Source: Chloroflexota bacterium (GTDB lineage: Bacteria > Chloroflexota > Dormibacteria > CF-121). Taken from it: a stretch of DNA of 17,179 nucleotides. Position 1 is the first letter of the stretch; each line of letters opens with the position of its first letter. Made by a program: the position numbers and the translations under genes. The stretch covers positions 6,073-23,251 of the forward strand of contig VBIS01000085.1 of the NCBI GenBank assembly GCA_005880605.1. Direction: 5' to 3'. Positions 6,446-14,857 of the stretch are shown here, piece after piece. Under the pieces are notes generated by a model. It was not told where the DNA came from. It ran no database searches and saw only the letters and a list, made by a program, of their open reading frames with translations.

Positions 6446-7225
6446 ATGCCAGCGGCCGAGAAACGAAGGGAGCGGATCATGCACGAGGCGGCGCGCTTAC
6501 TCTCCCGGGACCGGCAATCCTCGATCGATGACATCGCGACGGCGGCCGGCGTCTCTCGAACCACCTTCTACCGTGCCTTCCCATCGCGCGCCGAGCTGTT
6601 GCACGCCCTCGAGGTGCAACCGGAGCCCGATACCAGGCAGCGAGTCCTTGATGCCTCGATCCGAATGCTCCGCACCCAGACACTCAGAGATCTCTCCATG
6701 GATGAGCTCGCTGGTGAGGCGGGCGTCTCGCGTGCGAATCTCTATCGCCTCTTTCCCGGCAAGTCGGCGCTGTTCCGCGCCATCCTCGTGGCCTACTCGC
6801 CGTTCGAGCCGGTGATGGCCGTCCTTGCCCGAGCCGGTGACCGGCCGCCCGCGGAGGTCATCCCGGAGATCGTGCTCACCGCGTATCGCACCGTCGCGGG
6901 ACGTTCGGGCATCGTTCGCACCCTGCTCCTCGAGGTCACCTCGATGACACCCGAGCTGACCCAGGCCTTCGCCGAAACGGGTTTGCGCGCCTTCGGCGCC
7001 GTTGCCCAGTATCTGGGCGGCCAGATGGCCGCGGGCCGCCTCCGGCGCATGCATCCAATGCTGGCGGTGCAGAGCCTGGTGGGCGGTCTGATGTTTCACA
7101 TCCTGGCCGGGCCGGTCATGAGCCAGGCGACGATCGACCTACCCGCCGGGGACGAGGTCGCGCTCCAGTTCGCCAATATCTGGTTGCGCGGCATGCGCCC
7201 GGAGGCTTCCGCTCGTGGCAACTGA
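6446..7225 (+). CDS. TetR-family regulator with two tandem HTH domains
   Basis: This probable repressor controls the export operon it heads. Residues 27-46 (SIDDIATAAGVSRTTFYRAF) and 84-103 (SMDELAGEAGVSRANLYRLF) are two separate TetR_N helix-turn-helix units, each with its own preceding helix (RRERIMHEAARLL and RQRVLDASIRML). A single ligand/dimerisation domain follows from about residue 115 to the end. The 259-residue length exceeds the usual 190-220 by about one HTH domain. The start is ATG 6446; TTG at 6437 is in frame but would coincide with the predicted transcription start. Its end overlaps the ATPase gene by 11 bases, so regulator and transporter are coupled. The inducer is unknown, though TetR next to an ABC-2 exporter usually senses toxic compounds. 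Confidence 0.88.
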   Translation: MPAAEKRRERIMHEAARLLSRDRQSSIDDIATAAGVSRTTFYRAFPSRAELLHALEVQPEPDTRQRVLDASIRMLRTQTLRDLSMDELAGEAGVSRANLYRLFPGKSALFRAILVAYSPFEPVMAVLARAGDRPPAEVIPEIVLTAYRTVAGRSGIVRTLLLEVTSMTPELTQAFAETGLRAFGAVAQYLGGQMAAGRLRRMHPMLAVQSLVGGLMFHILAGPVMSQATIDLPAGDEVALQFANIWLRGMRPEASARGN

Positions 7226-7931
7226 GCCCTACGCGGTCGACGTCGAGGGCGTGGTCAAGCGATTCGGCCAACAGGCGGCGCTTGACGGCGTGACCCTGCG
7301 CGTCCGGCGCGGCGAGGTCTACGGCCTGCTCGGCCCAAACGGGGCGGGGAAGACGACGTTGATCCGCAGCCTGGTCGGGTTGGTGGCTCCGGAGGCCGGC
7401 ACCGTGTCCGTCCTCGGCCATCGCATGCCTCAACTGGAGGTGCTGGCGCGAATCGGCTACATGACCCAGCAAGCTGCCCTCTATCCCGACCTGTCGGCGG
7501 AGGAGAACGTGCACTTCTTTGGCGCCATCTATGGGCGGGTCGACGGGGTACGCGACGCGCTCGAGTTGGTCGACCTATGGGATCGCCGCAGATCGGTGGT
7601 GAGCACCCTGAGCGGCGGGATGCGAACGCGCTGCTCGCTCGCCTGCGCCCTGGTCCACAAGCCGGACCTGCTGCTGCTCGACGAACCCACGGTCGGCGTC
7701 GATCCGCAGCTGCGCGTGCAGCTCTGGGATCGCTTTCGCAAGATGGCGGCCGGCGGTACCTCGATCGTGGTCTCGAGCCACGTCATGGACGAGGCCGAAC
7801 GCTGCGACCGCCTCGGGTTGATCCGCTTCGGCAAGCTGCTGGCTGAGGGAACCGTCGCCGAGATCAAGGTCAAGGCGGGCGTGGACCGTCTGGAAGATGC
7901 CTTCCTCAAGCTTTCGGAGTCGCCGGCATGA
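7215..7931 (+). CDS. ABC transporter ATP-binding protein
   Basis: This cytoplasmic ATPase powers the ABC-2 permease encoded next. It has Walker A GPNGAGKT (residues 40-47), a Q-loop in GYMTQQ (about 85), the signature LSGGM (132-136), Walker B LLLLDEPTVGVD (152-163) and the switch His in VVSSHVMDEA (about 189). The 238-residue length fits a single-domain exporter ATPase of the drug/daunorubicin or YhhJ-partner group. GTG 7215 is chosen because GGAGG at 7201-7205 is nine bases upstream. The stop overlaps the permease start as ATGA (7928-7931). Confidence 0.93.
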   Translation: MATEPYAVDVEGVVKRFGQQAALDGVTLRVRRGEVYGLLGPNGAGKTTLIRSLVGLVAPEAGTVSVLGHRMPQLEVLARIGYMTQQAALYPDLSAEENVHFFGAIYGRVDGVRDALELVDLWDRRRSVVSTLSGGMRTRCSLACALVHKPDLLLLDEPTVGVDPQLRVQLWDRFRKMAAGGTSIVVSSHVMDEAERCDRLGLIRFGKLLAEGTVAEIKVKAGVDRLEDAFLKLSESPA

Positions 7932-9025
7932 GCGCGAGCCGGGTCCAGGCCATTACGCGACGGATCCTCCAGCAATTCAGGCGCGACCATCGCACACTCG
8001 CGCTTCTCTTCGGCGCGCCGCTCGTCATCCTCGCGCTCCTCGGTTACCTGCTTCGCGGTGGGGGCGAGGTACCAAAGATGGGTGTGGTCAACCTGGATGG
8101 CGGCCCGCTCGGTAGCCTGGTTGCCTCAACGCTCGCGAGTTCGAAAACGGTGTCAGCGTCCAGCATGTCGCAGGCTGACGCGGAAGCCAGGCTCAAGTCC
8201 GGTGACATCGCCGGATTCGTCTTACTGCCGTCGGACTTCACCGCGCAGGTGCAGCAACAGCGCATCGTCGCCCCAGCGGTGCACCTCGAGGGAAGCCAGC
8301 CAGGGCTCTCGCAGAGCATCTTGCAGTCCGTCAGCCAATCGTTCGTCGCGCTGGCCGGCCAGGCCGGCGGCGTCCAGTTCACGCCGCGGGTCGTCTTCTT
8401 GTATGGCGGCCCGAGCTTCGACACGCTGGATTACTTCGGTGCCGCTTTCATCGGACTGGTGGTCTTCTTCCTGGTGTTCGTCATCACTGCGGTGGCGTTT
8501 CTCCGCGAGCGCGGCCAGGGAACGCTGGAGCGCCTGATGGCGAGCCCGCTGCGGCGTGCAGAAATCGTGCTCGGCTACATGCTGGGCTTCACGGTGCTGG
8601 CGCTGGTGCAATCCGCCGAGGTGCTCGCCTTCAGCCTGCTCGTGCTTCACGTCCATAACGTCGGCAACGTGGCGCTGATCTTTCTACTCGAAGCCCTGAT
8701 GGCGATTGCCGCCGTCAACCTCGGGATCTTCCTCAGCATGTTCGCGCGCACCGAGTTCCAGGCGGTGCAATTCATCCCCCTGGTGATCGTGCCTCAGATG
8801 CTGCTCGCCGGCATCATCTTTCCGGTCAGCACCGAGCCCGGGCCGCTCCAGGCCCTGTCCCACGTCCTGCCGCTGACCTACGCCGTCGAGGGCTTGAGAA
8901 ACATCATGATCAAGGGCGCAGATTTAACGTGGCCATCGCTGCAGCTCGACATGGGCGTCGTGCTCGGCTTTTGCATCCTGGTGATCCTGGCCGGCGCCAC
9001 GACCCTCCGCCGCCGAATCGCCTAG
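7928..9025 (+). CDS. ABC-2 type permease
   Basis: This is the membrane subunit of the exporter. It has a first transmembrane helix near residues 25-43 (LALLFGAPLVILALLGYLL), then an extracytoplasmic region of about 120 residues. At least five more hydrophobic segments follow from about residue 170 (FIGLVVFFLVFVITAVAFL) to the C-terminal VVLGFCILVILAGATTL. The cytoplasmic loop RERGQGTLERLMASPLRRAE is the hallmark of ABC-2 permeases and contacts the ATPase. The 365-residue length is typical of the YhhJ/drug exporter group. It is the third gene of the TetR operon and overlaps the ATPase gene by four bases. The exported compound cannot be named. Confidence 0.92.
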   Translation: MSASRVQAITRRILQQFRRDHRTLALLFGAPLVILALLGYLLRGGGEVPKMGVVNLDGGPLGSLVASTLASSKTVSASSMSQADAEARLKSGDIAGFVLLPSDFTAQVQQQRIVAPAVHLEGSQPGLSQSILQSVSQSFVALAGQAGGVQFTPRVVFLYGGPSFDTLDYFGAAFIGLVVFFLVFVITAVAFLRERGQGTLERLMASPLRRAEIVLGYMLGFTVLALVQSAEVLAFSLLVLHVHNVGNVALIFLLEALMAIAAVNLGIFLSMFARTEFQAVQFIPLVIVPQMLLAGIIFPVSTEPGPLQALSHVLPLTYAVEGLRNIMIKGADLTWPSLQLDMGVVLGFCILVILAGATTLRRRIA

Positions 9026-9037
9026 CGAGCCGGGCCC

Positions 9038-9067
9038 TTGCCCATCGCCGGCTTCGAGCCTTATACT
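9038..9067 (+). promoter_or_regulatory. Putative promoter for the small basic protein and GH65 gene
   Basis: TTGCCC (9038-9043) and TATACT (9062-9067) are spaced by 18 bases in the 90-base gap after the permease gene. The local AT-rich patch to about 9090 contrasts with the surrounding GC-rich DNA. Transcription would start near 9074, about 42 bases before the ATG at 9116. Confidence 0.5.
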
Positions 9068-9115
9068 ATGAATTGGCTTAAATGTTATAGCCGCAATGCA
9101 TGATGGAGGTCAGCC

Positions 9116-9247
9116 ATGCCCGGAAAAAAGAAGAGCGCATCGATCAAGAACCCGAAGACCTACGAGGGCCTGAAGAAGAAAGGCATGCCCAAAAGCCGGG
9201 CGGCGGCCATCAGCAACGCGCAGGCCAAGAAGAAGAAAAAGAAGTAA
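9116..9247 (+). CDS. Small lysine-rich protein (43 aa), DUF7218-like
   Basis: The ORF is preceded by a perfect GGAGG (9105-9109) six bases before the ATG. It encodes MPGKKKSASIKNPKTYEGL, then KKKGMPKSRAAAISNAQA and a tail of six lysines. The order MPGKK, S-IK-P-TYE-L and KGM-KSRAA-ISN is that of a widespread family of very small proteins, often labelled DUF7218 or plasmid-stabilisation-like, with no established function. The family name is from memory. The strong basic charge suggests binding to nucleic acid or ribosomes, which is inference. It ends 12 bases before the GH65 gene, and codon use is high in AAG/AAA. A normal length cut-off would miss it. Confidence 0.85.
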   Translation: MPGKKKSASIKNPKTYEGLKKKGMPKSRAAAISNAQAKKKKKK

Positions 9248-9259
9248 CCGCTGACCGCC

Positions 9260-11335
9260 ATGCCCATCAGTCCACCACCGGTTCGCGCGTGGCGGCCTGA
9301 GTACATCCCGGCCTACCTTTCCAACGGGCTCATCGGGCTGCGTGTCGGCCCGATCCCGTTGATCGAAGGGCTCGCCATCGTGAACGGGCTGGCGGCGATC
9401 GATCCGGTCGAGCAGGGCGAGGGATTCGCTCGCGGACCCTATCCCATCGGCGGCGAGATCGAGTTCAACGGTTGCAAGTTGAGCCGCGTGCCCGCGCAAG
9501 CCCGGTTCATCGAGCAGCGCTATGACTTCTCCTGCGGCGAGCTCACCAGCCACTTCGATTTTCGCGCCGGTGACGCAACTGTCTCCGTCGAAGTGACCAC
9601 GCTGTGCAGCCGGACCCTGCCGTCGGTAGTCTTGCAAGAGGTTCGGGTCACGGTCGATCGGCCCGGCCGGCTGGTCATCATCGCCAAGGTCGATCCAACC
9701 GGGATTGCGGGCAGCTGGCTCTCGCGCGAAACCTCAACCCCTGGCTCGGATAAGCCAGTGGTGGATGGTTCGATGCTGTGGGAGACGAACGGCGGGCTCT
9801 CGACTTGCGGGGCCGCCTACATCACCCAGTTCTCGAGCAGGGATGGCGTCGAGCGCAAGCGCGAGGAGCACGACCAGCTGGCGCCGCTCTCAACCTCTTA
9901 TAGCGTCGAGGCCCAGCCCGAGCAGACGTATACCCTGCGCCATTTCGCGACTCTCGTCGCCAGTCAGATGCACCACGAGCCGCATCGTCAAGCCGCCAGG
10001 CTGGTGGGAATGGCCGCCCAGCGGGGGTTCCAGCGGCTGCGCGAGGAGAATCGCGGCGCCTGGCAGGAGCTCTGGAAAGGACGCATCACCCTCGTTGGCG
10101 CCGACGAACGATGGCAGGCGATGGCCGACGCCGCCTATTACTACCTTCACGCATCGGCCCATTCCTCATCGCTCTTCAGCACTTCGATGTTCGGCCTGGC
10201 GTACTGGCCCAACTACCACTACTACAAAGGTCATGTCATGTGGGATATCGAGGCCTTCACCTTCCCCACCCTCCTGCTGACCGCGCCCGAATCCGCGCAT
10301 GCCCTGCTCGAGTACCGGGTTCAGCGGTTGCAAGCGGCCGAACGCCACGCGGCGATGAATGGATACCGCGGACTGCAATTCCCGTGGGCGAGCGGGCCGC
10401 GCCACGGCGAAGAGGTGATCCGGCTCTCCGCTCCGCAGCTGGTCTTCGAGCAGCACGTCAGTCTCAGCGTGGCGAACGCGTTCGCCCACTACGTCCACGC
10501 CACCGGCGATGACGACTATCTGCGGGAGGCCGCCTGGCCCGTGCTGGAGGGCGTCGCGAATTGGGTTGCGAGCCGGATGGTCAAGACCGAACGCGGATAC
10601 GAAATCAAAGAGGTGATCGGCATCGCCGAGCAGACGAGCCCGGTGGACAACAACGCCTACGTCAACATGGCCGCCAGCGTGGTGCTGCGCCAGGCGGCCG
10701 AGGCCGCCCGACGCCTGGACCGATCGGACGCGGACCGATGGGACAGAATCGCCGCTTGCCTGTACGTGCCGATCGATGATGCCAATGGCTTCATTCGCAA
10801 CCATGATCGATACACACCGGAGGAGAAGGGTATCGCCGCTGCAACGCCAGAAGCGCTGGCCGGATTCTTTCCTTTTAACTATGCGGTTGACCCTCCGGTC
10901 GAACGGAAGACCATCGACTTCTACCTCGGGCGTGCCGGCGAGTTCGTCGGGAACCCGATGCTCTCCGCGCTACTCGGCGTTTACGCCGCGCGCATCGGTG
11001 ATCGCGCCGGATCTCTGCGCTGGTTCGAACAGGGCTACGCCGACTTCGTCGAGGGGCCCTTCATGGAAACCAATGAGTTCAGCCTCAAGCGCTTTCCTGA
11101 CAAGCCGCGGGTCGGTCCATTCATGGCCAACCTTGGTGGCTTCCTCATGAGTTGCCTGTACGGGCTCACGGGGCTGCAGCTAAGCGCGGCGGAGCCGGCC
11201 GAGTGGTTCACGCGTCCGGTCGTCCTTCCGGAAGGATGGGACGCGATCCAGGTCGATCGAGTTTTTGTTCGCGGCCGGCGGGCTCGCCTGTTGGCACGCC
11301 ACGGTGAAAACCGGGCGCGCCTGACCTTAGACTGA
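9260..11335 (+). CDS. Glycoside hydrolase family 65 protein (trehalase/phosphorylase-like)
   Basis: GH65 enzymes cleave alpha-glucosides such as trehalose, kojibiose or maltose by hydrolysis or phosphorolysis. This 691-residue protein has the family order: an N-terminal beta-sandwich (about 1-270), a linker, and an (alpha/alpha)6 barrel. The barrel contains KGHVMWDIEAFTFP (about 324-336), LQFPWASGPRHGEEV (372-386), EVIGIAEQTSPVDNNAYVN (451-469) and MANLGGFLMSCLYGLTGL (622-639). Glu457 aligns with the general acid of maltose phosphorylase (GPDEY in that family). Glu603 in FMETNEF aligns with the general base of the hydrolytic branch (human PGGHG/ATHL1 type), so hydrolysis is slightly favoured. 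No signal peptide is visible, so the enzyme is probably cytoplasmic. ATG 9260 lies 12 bases after the small basic gene and has no strong ribosome-binding site, suggesting coupling. The substrate is undetermined. Confidence 0.87.
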   Translation: MPISPPPVRAWRPEYIPAYLSNGLIGLRVGPIPLIEGLAIVNGLAAIDPVEQGEGFARGPYPIGGEIEFNGCKLSRVPAQARFIEQRYDFSCGELTSHFDFRAGDATVSVEVTTLCSRTLPSVVLQEVRVTVDRPGRLVIIAKVDPTGIAGSWLSRETSTPGSDKPVVDGSMLWETNGGLSTCGAAYITQFSSRDGVERKREEHDQLAPLSTSYSVEAQPEQTYTLRHFATLVASQMHHEPHRQAARLVGMAAQRGFQRLREENRGAWQELWKGRITLVGADERWQAMADAAYYYLHASAHSSSLFSTSMFGLAYWPNYHYYKGHVMWDIEAFTFPTLLLTAPESAHALLEYRVQRLQAAERHAAMNGYRGLQFPWASGPRHGEEVIRLSAPQLVFEQHVSLSVANAFAHYVHATGDDDYLREAAWPVLEGVANWVASRMVKTERGYEIKEVIGIAEQTSPVDNNAYVNMAASVVLRQAAEAARRLDRSDADRWDRIAACLYVPIDDANGFIRNHDRYTPEEKGIAAATPEALAGFFPFNYAVDPPVERKTIDFYLGRAGEFVGNPMLSALLGVYAARIGDRAGSLRWFEQGYADFVEGPFMETNEFSLKRFPDKPRVGPFMANLGGFLMSCLYGLTGLQLSAAEPAEWFTRPVVLPEGWDAIQVDRVFVRGRRARLLARHGENRARLTLD

Positions 11336-11339
11336 TGCC

Positions 11340-11723
11340 ATGAGTGGGCTCATCTCCGGCGCACATGTGATGATCTTCAGCCGCGACCCTGAAGCCGATC
11401 GCACCTTTTTCAAAGACGTGCTCGGCCTCGACTCCGTGGATTCGGGCGCCGGCTGGTTGATCTTCGCCCTGCCTCCCACGGAGGTCGGCATCCATCCGAC
11501 CGACGAAGCTGAGCATCACCAGCTCTACCTGCTATGCGAGGACATCGAAACGACCGCGCGGGAATTGGCAGGGAAAGGAGTGCTGCTCAAGCGACCCTTC
11601 GATGAGGCGCGCTGGGGACGCGTGACTGAGATCACCCTCCCCGGCGGCGGCCGGATCGGGCTCTACCAAGCAAAGCATCCCCTCGCTCATCGTAGGACCG
11701 AAAGCAGCGCGGCTCAGCGATAG
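11340..11723 (+). CDS. VOC-family protein (glyoxalase/dioxygenase fold)
   Basis: The 127-residue protein has the paired beta-alpha-beta-beta-beta layout of the vicinal-oxygen-chelate fold: GAHVMIFSRDPEADRTFFKDVLGL at the start, a central HHQLYLLCEDIETTARELAGKGV, and a final EITLPGGGRIGLYQ. His9, a His in the AEHHQ segment and Glu in VTEITLPG are plausible metal ligands. The group includes glyoxalases, bleomycin-resistance proteins and many uncharacterised members, and I cannot assign an activity. It starts four bases after the GH65 stop and is likely co-transcribed. Its last 10 bases overlap the end of dnaE2 on the other strand. Confidence 0.85.
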   Translation: MSGLISGAHVMIFSRDPEADRTFFKDVLGLDSVDSGAGWLIFALPPTEVGIHPTDEAEHHQLYLLCEDIETTARELAGKGVLLKRPFDEARWGRVTEITLPGGGRIGLYQAKHPLAHRRTESSAAQR

Positions 11724-14700
11724 TTGCGGGAGCTCGGGAAAACGTCTTCATCTGGAAGTGATGGGGCGGCCTCGACGTGGTCGACGAGCACACTGAGCAC
11801 GCCGTCCTGCTTCTGAAGGCGCCCGTCCATGATCAGGATCGGCTCCAGGTTGGCGACCTGTCGGTAGCGCTGATAGATCGGTGGCCGCAGGATGACGTCG
11901 ACATGGCCGAACTCGTCGGCCAGCGTGAAGAACTTGAACTCCTTGCCTGTCGATGGTGATTGACGCGTGATAACCAGCCCGCCGACCCGCACCTTGGCGC
12001 CATCGCGGACACTCTCGCGAATCGTCTTCGAGTCGATCACACGCAACTGGTTGAACTGCGGCCGGTAGAAATGGATCAGGTGATCGGTGGTCGAGAGCGA
12101 GAGTAGCCGGTAGTCGGTCGCCACCCGCTCGCGGTGCGTCATCGGTGCCAGGCTCACCGACTCGGACGGCTCGGCCAGCATGGGCGACCGTTGCCACTCG
12201 TCGGCGTGCTCGTTGAAGCGCCAGACCGCCTCGCGCCGGTTCGGCTCGAGCGCATCGAAGGCGCCGGCCAGCACCAGGTTTTGCACCTGCGCTTTGGTGA
12301 GCCCGTTGCGGGACTGCGTCGTCAGCCGGATCCGGCGGCAGAAATCCTCGAGCGAGGTGACGGGTCCTTTCAGCTGGGCCTCCTCGAGGACCTCGAGCGC
12401 CTTGTCCCCCACGCCATGCACGTAGTTAAAGCCCAGCCGCAATGCCCCACTCTCGACGGTGCAGCGCACGTAGCTCTTGTTGATCTCGACCGGCAGGATC
12501 TTGACGCCGTGATGCTTGGCATCTTCCACTAGCACGTGCGGGTGGTAGAAGCCCATCGGCTGGTTGTTGAGCAACCCGGCGTAGAGCGCGGGCGCGTGAT
12601 GCAGCTTGAGCCAGGCGGTCTCATAGCAGGTGCGGGCGAAGGCGGCCGCGTGCGACTTGGTGAAGCCGAACTCGGCGAACGCCGACAGCTTGGTGAAGAT
12701 CTCTTCGGCGGCCGCCTGCGGGATCTCGTTCTCCGCGCAGCCGCTGAGGAAGCGCTCCCGGATCGCGGCCATCAAGTCGTGCGAGCGGTGGCTGCCCATC
12801 GCCCGGCGGAAGCGGTCGGCCTCGGCGCTGCTGAATCCGGCGCAGTCCATCGAGATCTTGAGGATCTGCTCCTGGTAAAGGACGACGCCCAGCGTTTCCT
12901 CGAGGATTGGTTTCAGGCGCGGGTGGATATACATCACCGGCTCCTTGCCTTGCTTGCGCCGCAAGTAGGGATGCACCGCGTCGCCCTGGATCGGTCCGGG
13001 GCGGATGATGGCGACCTCGACCACCAGGTCGTTGAACGTCTCTGGCCGCGAGCGCGGCAGCGTCTGCATCTGCGCCCGGCTCTCGATCTGGAAGACGCCG
13101 ATGGTGTCGGCTTCGGTGCACAGGTCATAGACCTCCTGGTCCTTGAGGTCGAGCGCGTCCAGGTCGGGGCGCTCGCCGGTGTCGGCCTCGATCAGGTCGA
13201 GCGCCTCGGCCACCACCGAGAGCATGCGCAAGCCGAGCATGTCCATCTTGATCAGGCCCAGTTCCTCGACGTCGTCCTTGTTGAACTGGACCACCATCCG
13301 GCCCGGCATGGTGGCACGCTCGACCGGCACGATGTCGATCAGCGGCTCGCCGGTCACCAGCATCCCGCCGACATGGATCGAGAGGTGGCGAGGGAAATCG
13401 AGGATCTGGGTGGCGAGATCGAACAACTGCTGCCAGGGCTTTGCGACATTGGCCGTGGGATAGCCGGCCGCCTGCGCAATCGTCTCGGGGCTTTCGGGAT
13501 GCCAGGCTGAGGCCGACTTCGCGAGGTGATCGATCGTCTCCTCCTTGAAGCCAAGCACCTTCCCCACCTCACGGATCGCCGAGCGCTGGCGGTAGGTGAC
13601 GACGTTGCAGACCATCCCGGTGCGCTCCGGTCCGTATTTGTCGTAGATGTACTGGATCACTTGCTCGCGGTGCGCGGTCGAGAAGTCGATGTCGATGTCG
13701 GGCGTGGTCGTCATTTCTTCATGCAGGAAGCGCTCGAACAGCAGGTTGTGCTCGATCGGATCGACCCGGGTGATGCCGAGCAGGTAAGCCACGATGCTGT
13801 CCGCCGCCGAGCCGCGGCCCTGGCCCGGGATGCCGCGTAATTTCGCGAAGCGCATCAGGTCCCAGTTGATGAGGAAGAACTCGGAAAAACCGGTCTTGTT
13901 GATGACGTCGAGCTCCTTCTGCAACCGGGCCGCCACCTCGGACGTGACCGGGCGATATTTCTCCCGCACCGCGTCATGGCAGAGCTTGTAGAGGAAGGAG
14001 TACGGAGTCTCCCCGCCCGGAACCGGGAAGCCGGGGAAGCGCGCGCTCACCAGGTCGAAGCTGAAGCGACAGCGCAGCCCGATCTCCGCCGCGTGTGCGA
14101 TGCCTTCATCGACCACCTGCCGCGGGTACCGGCTGAAGACCTGGCGAAGGTCGGTGCCTGACTTGAGATAGTGCTCGGCGTTCGGATGCAGGTAGCGCTG
14201 CGCCTCATCGAGCGTGGTGCGATGGCGGATCGCGGTCAGGACGTCGTGGAGCTTGTGCCGGTCGGGTGTCGCATAAAAGACCTCGTTGGTGATGACCAGT
14301 GGTGCGTCGTGCCGCTGGGCCAGGTCGAGCAGCGCCTGGTTGCGCGAGCGGTCGTCAGGAGCCAGGTGATCGTGCAATTCGATGAAGACCCGGTCGCGGC
14401 CGAAGACTTCCTGGTAGAAGGGCAGCCGATCTTTCGGATCGGCGACCAGCGCGATCAGATGGTTGCTCAACCCCGCCAATTTGTCTGCACCCAACCGTGC
14501 CATGCCTTTGGCGTTGGGCATCTGCGCCATGCTGATCAGGCGGCAGAGGTTCATATATCCGACCTTGTCTTCGGCGAGCAGGAGCAGCCGGTCTCCCCAG
14601 CGGTCGTAATCCACCCGGTCCTTGGGCGGCTTGCTGTCGTCGTCGATGGTCAGCTCGGTGCCGACGATCGCCTGGATGCCGGCGCGCTGCGCCGCTCCGA

Positions 14701-14857
14701 AGAACTTGACCGCCCCGTAGAAGCCGTTGCGGTCGGTGATGGCGAGCGCCGGCATCTCCAGGTCGCGGGCCCGCGCCACCAGCTCGTCGGGATGTGAGGC
14801 GCCCTCGAGGAAGGAGTAGTTGGAGTGACAGTGTAGCTCGACGTAGGCGCTAGTCAT
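11714..14857 (-). CDS. dnaE2: Error-prone DNA polymerase DnaE2
   Basis: DnaE2 is a C-family polymerase that performs damage-induced translesion synthesis with ImuB. The 1047-residue protein has an N-terminal PHP domain (YVELHCHSNYSFLEGASHPDE, with His9 and His11). The palm-domain acidic motif PDIDIDFSTAHREQ (Asp387, Asp389, Asp391) and the later KMDMLGLRMLSVV carry the catalytic carboxylates. Helix-hairpin-helix and OB-fold regions follow, and the C-terminus SRNYR is characteristic of DnaE2. Length and ending distinguish it from the replicative DnaE1 (about 1150-1200). ATG 14857 overlaps the stop of the upstream small gene by 8 bases. It is the last gene of the SOS cassette and meets the VOC gene end-to-end with no room for a separate terminator. 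Confidence 0.96.
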   Translation of the reverse strand: MTSAYVELHCHSNYSFLEGASHPDELVARARDLEMPALAITDRNGFYGAVKFFGAAQRAGIQAIVGTELTIDDDSKPPKDRVDYDRWGDRLLLLAEDKVGYMNLCRLISMAQMPNAKGMARLGADKLAGLSNHLIALVADPKDRLPFYQEVFGRDRVFIELHDHLAPDDRSRNQALLDLAQRHDAPLVITNEVFYATPDRHKLHDVLTAIRHRTTLDEAQRYLHPNAEHYLKSGTDLRQVFSRYPRQVVDEGIAHAAEIGLRCRFSFDLVSARFPGFPVPGGETPYSFLYKLCHDAVREKYRPVTSEVAARLQKELDVINKTGFSEFFLINWDLMRFAKLRGIPGQGRGSAADSIVAYLLGITRVDPIEHNLLFERFLHEEMTTTPDIDIDFSTAHREQVIQYIYDKYGPERTGMVCNVVTYRQRSAIREVGKVLGFKEETIDHLAKSASAWHPESPETIAQAAGYPTANVAKPWQQLFDLATQILDFPRHLSIHVGGMLVTGEPLIDIVPVERATMPGRMVVQFNKDDVEELGLIKMDMLGLRMLSVVAEALDLIEADTGERPDLDALDLKDQEVYDLCTEADTIGVFQIESRAQMQTLPRSRPETFNDLVVEVAIIRPGPIQGDAVHPYLRRKQGKEPVMYIHPRLKPILEETLGVVLYQEQILKISMDCAGFSSAEADRFRRAMGSHRSHDLMAAIRERFLSGCAENEIPQAAAEEIFTKLSAFAEFGFTKSHAAAFARTCYETAWLKLHHAPALYAGLLNNQPMGFYHPHVLVEDAKHHGVKILPVEINKSYVRCTVESGALRLGFNYVHGVGDKALEVLEEAQLKGPVTSLEDFCRRIRLTTQSRNGLTKAQVQNLVLAGAFDALEPNRREAVWRFNEHADEWQRSPMLAEPSESVSLAPMTHRERVATDYRLLSLSTTDHLIHFYRPQFNQLRVIDSKTIRESVRDGAKVRVGGLVITRQSPSTGKEFKFFTLADEFGHVDVILRPPIYQRYRQVANLEPILIMDGRLQKQDGVLSVLVDHVEAAPSLPDEDVFPSSRNYR

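Noticed and set aside
9026..9056. Possible terminator hairpin after the permease (GAGCCGG with CCGGCTTC)
   Set aside because: The pairing has a bulge, the loop is long and no T-run follows; the same stretch better fits the promoter of the next gene.
12536..13510. 324-codon open frame opposite dnaE2
   Set aside because: It is an antisense shadow of a strongly conserved polymerase gene. Its composition is the expected antisense pattern, and there is no ribosome-binding site or domain.
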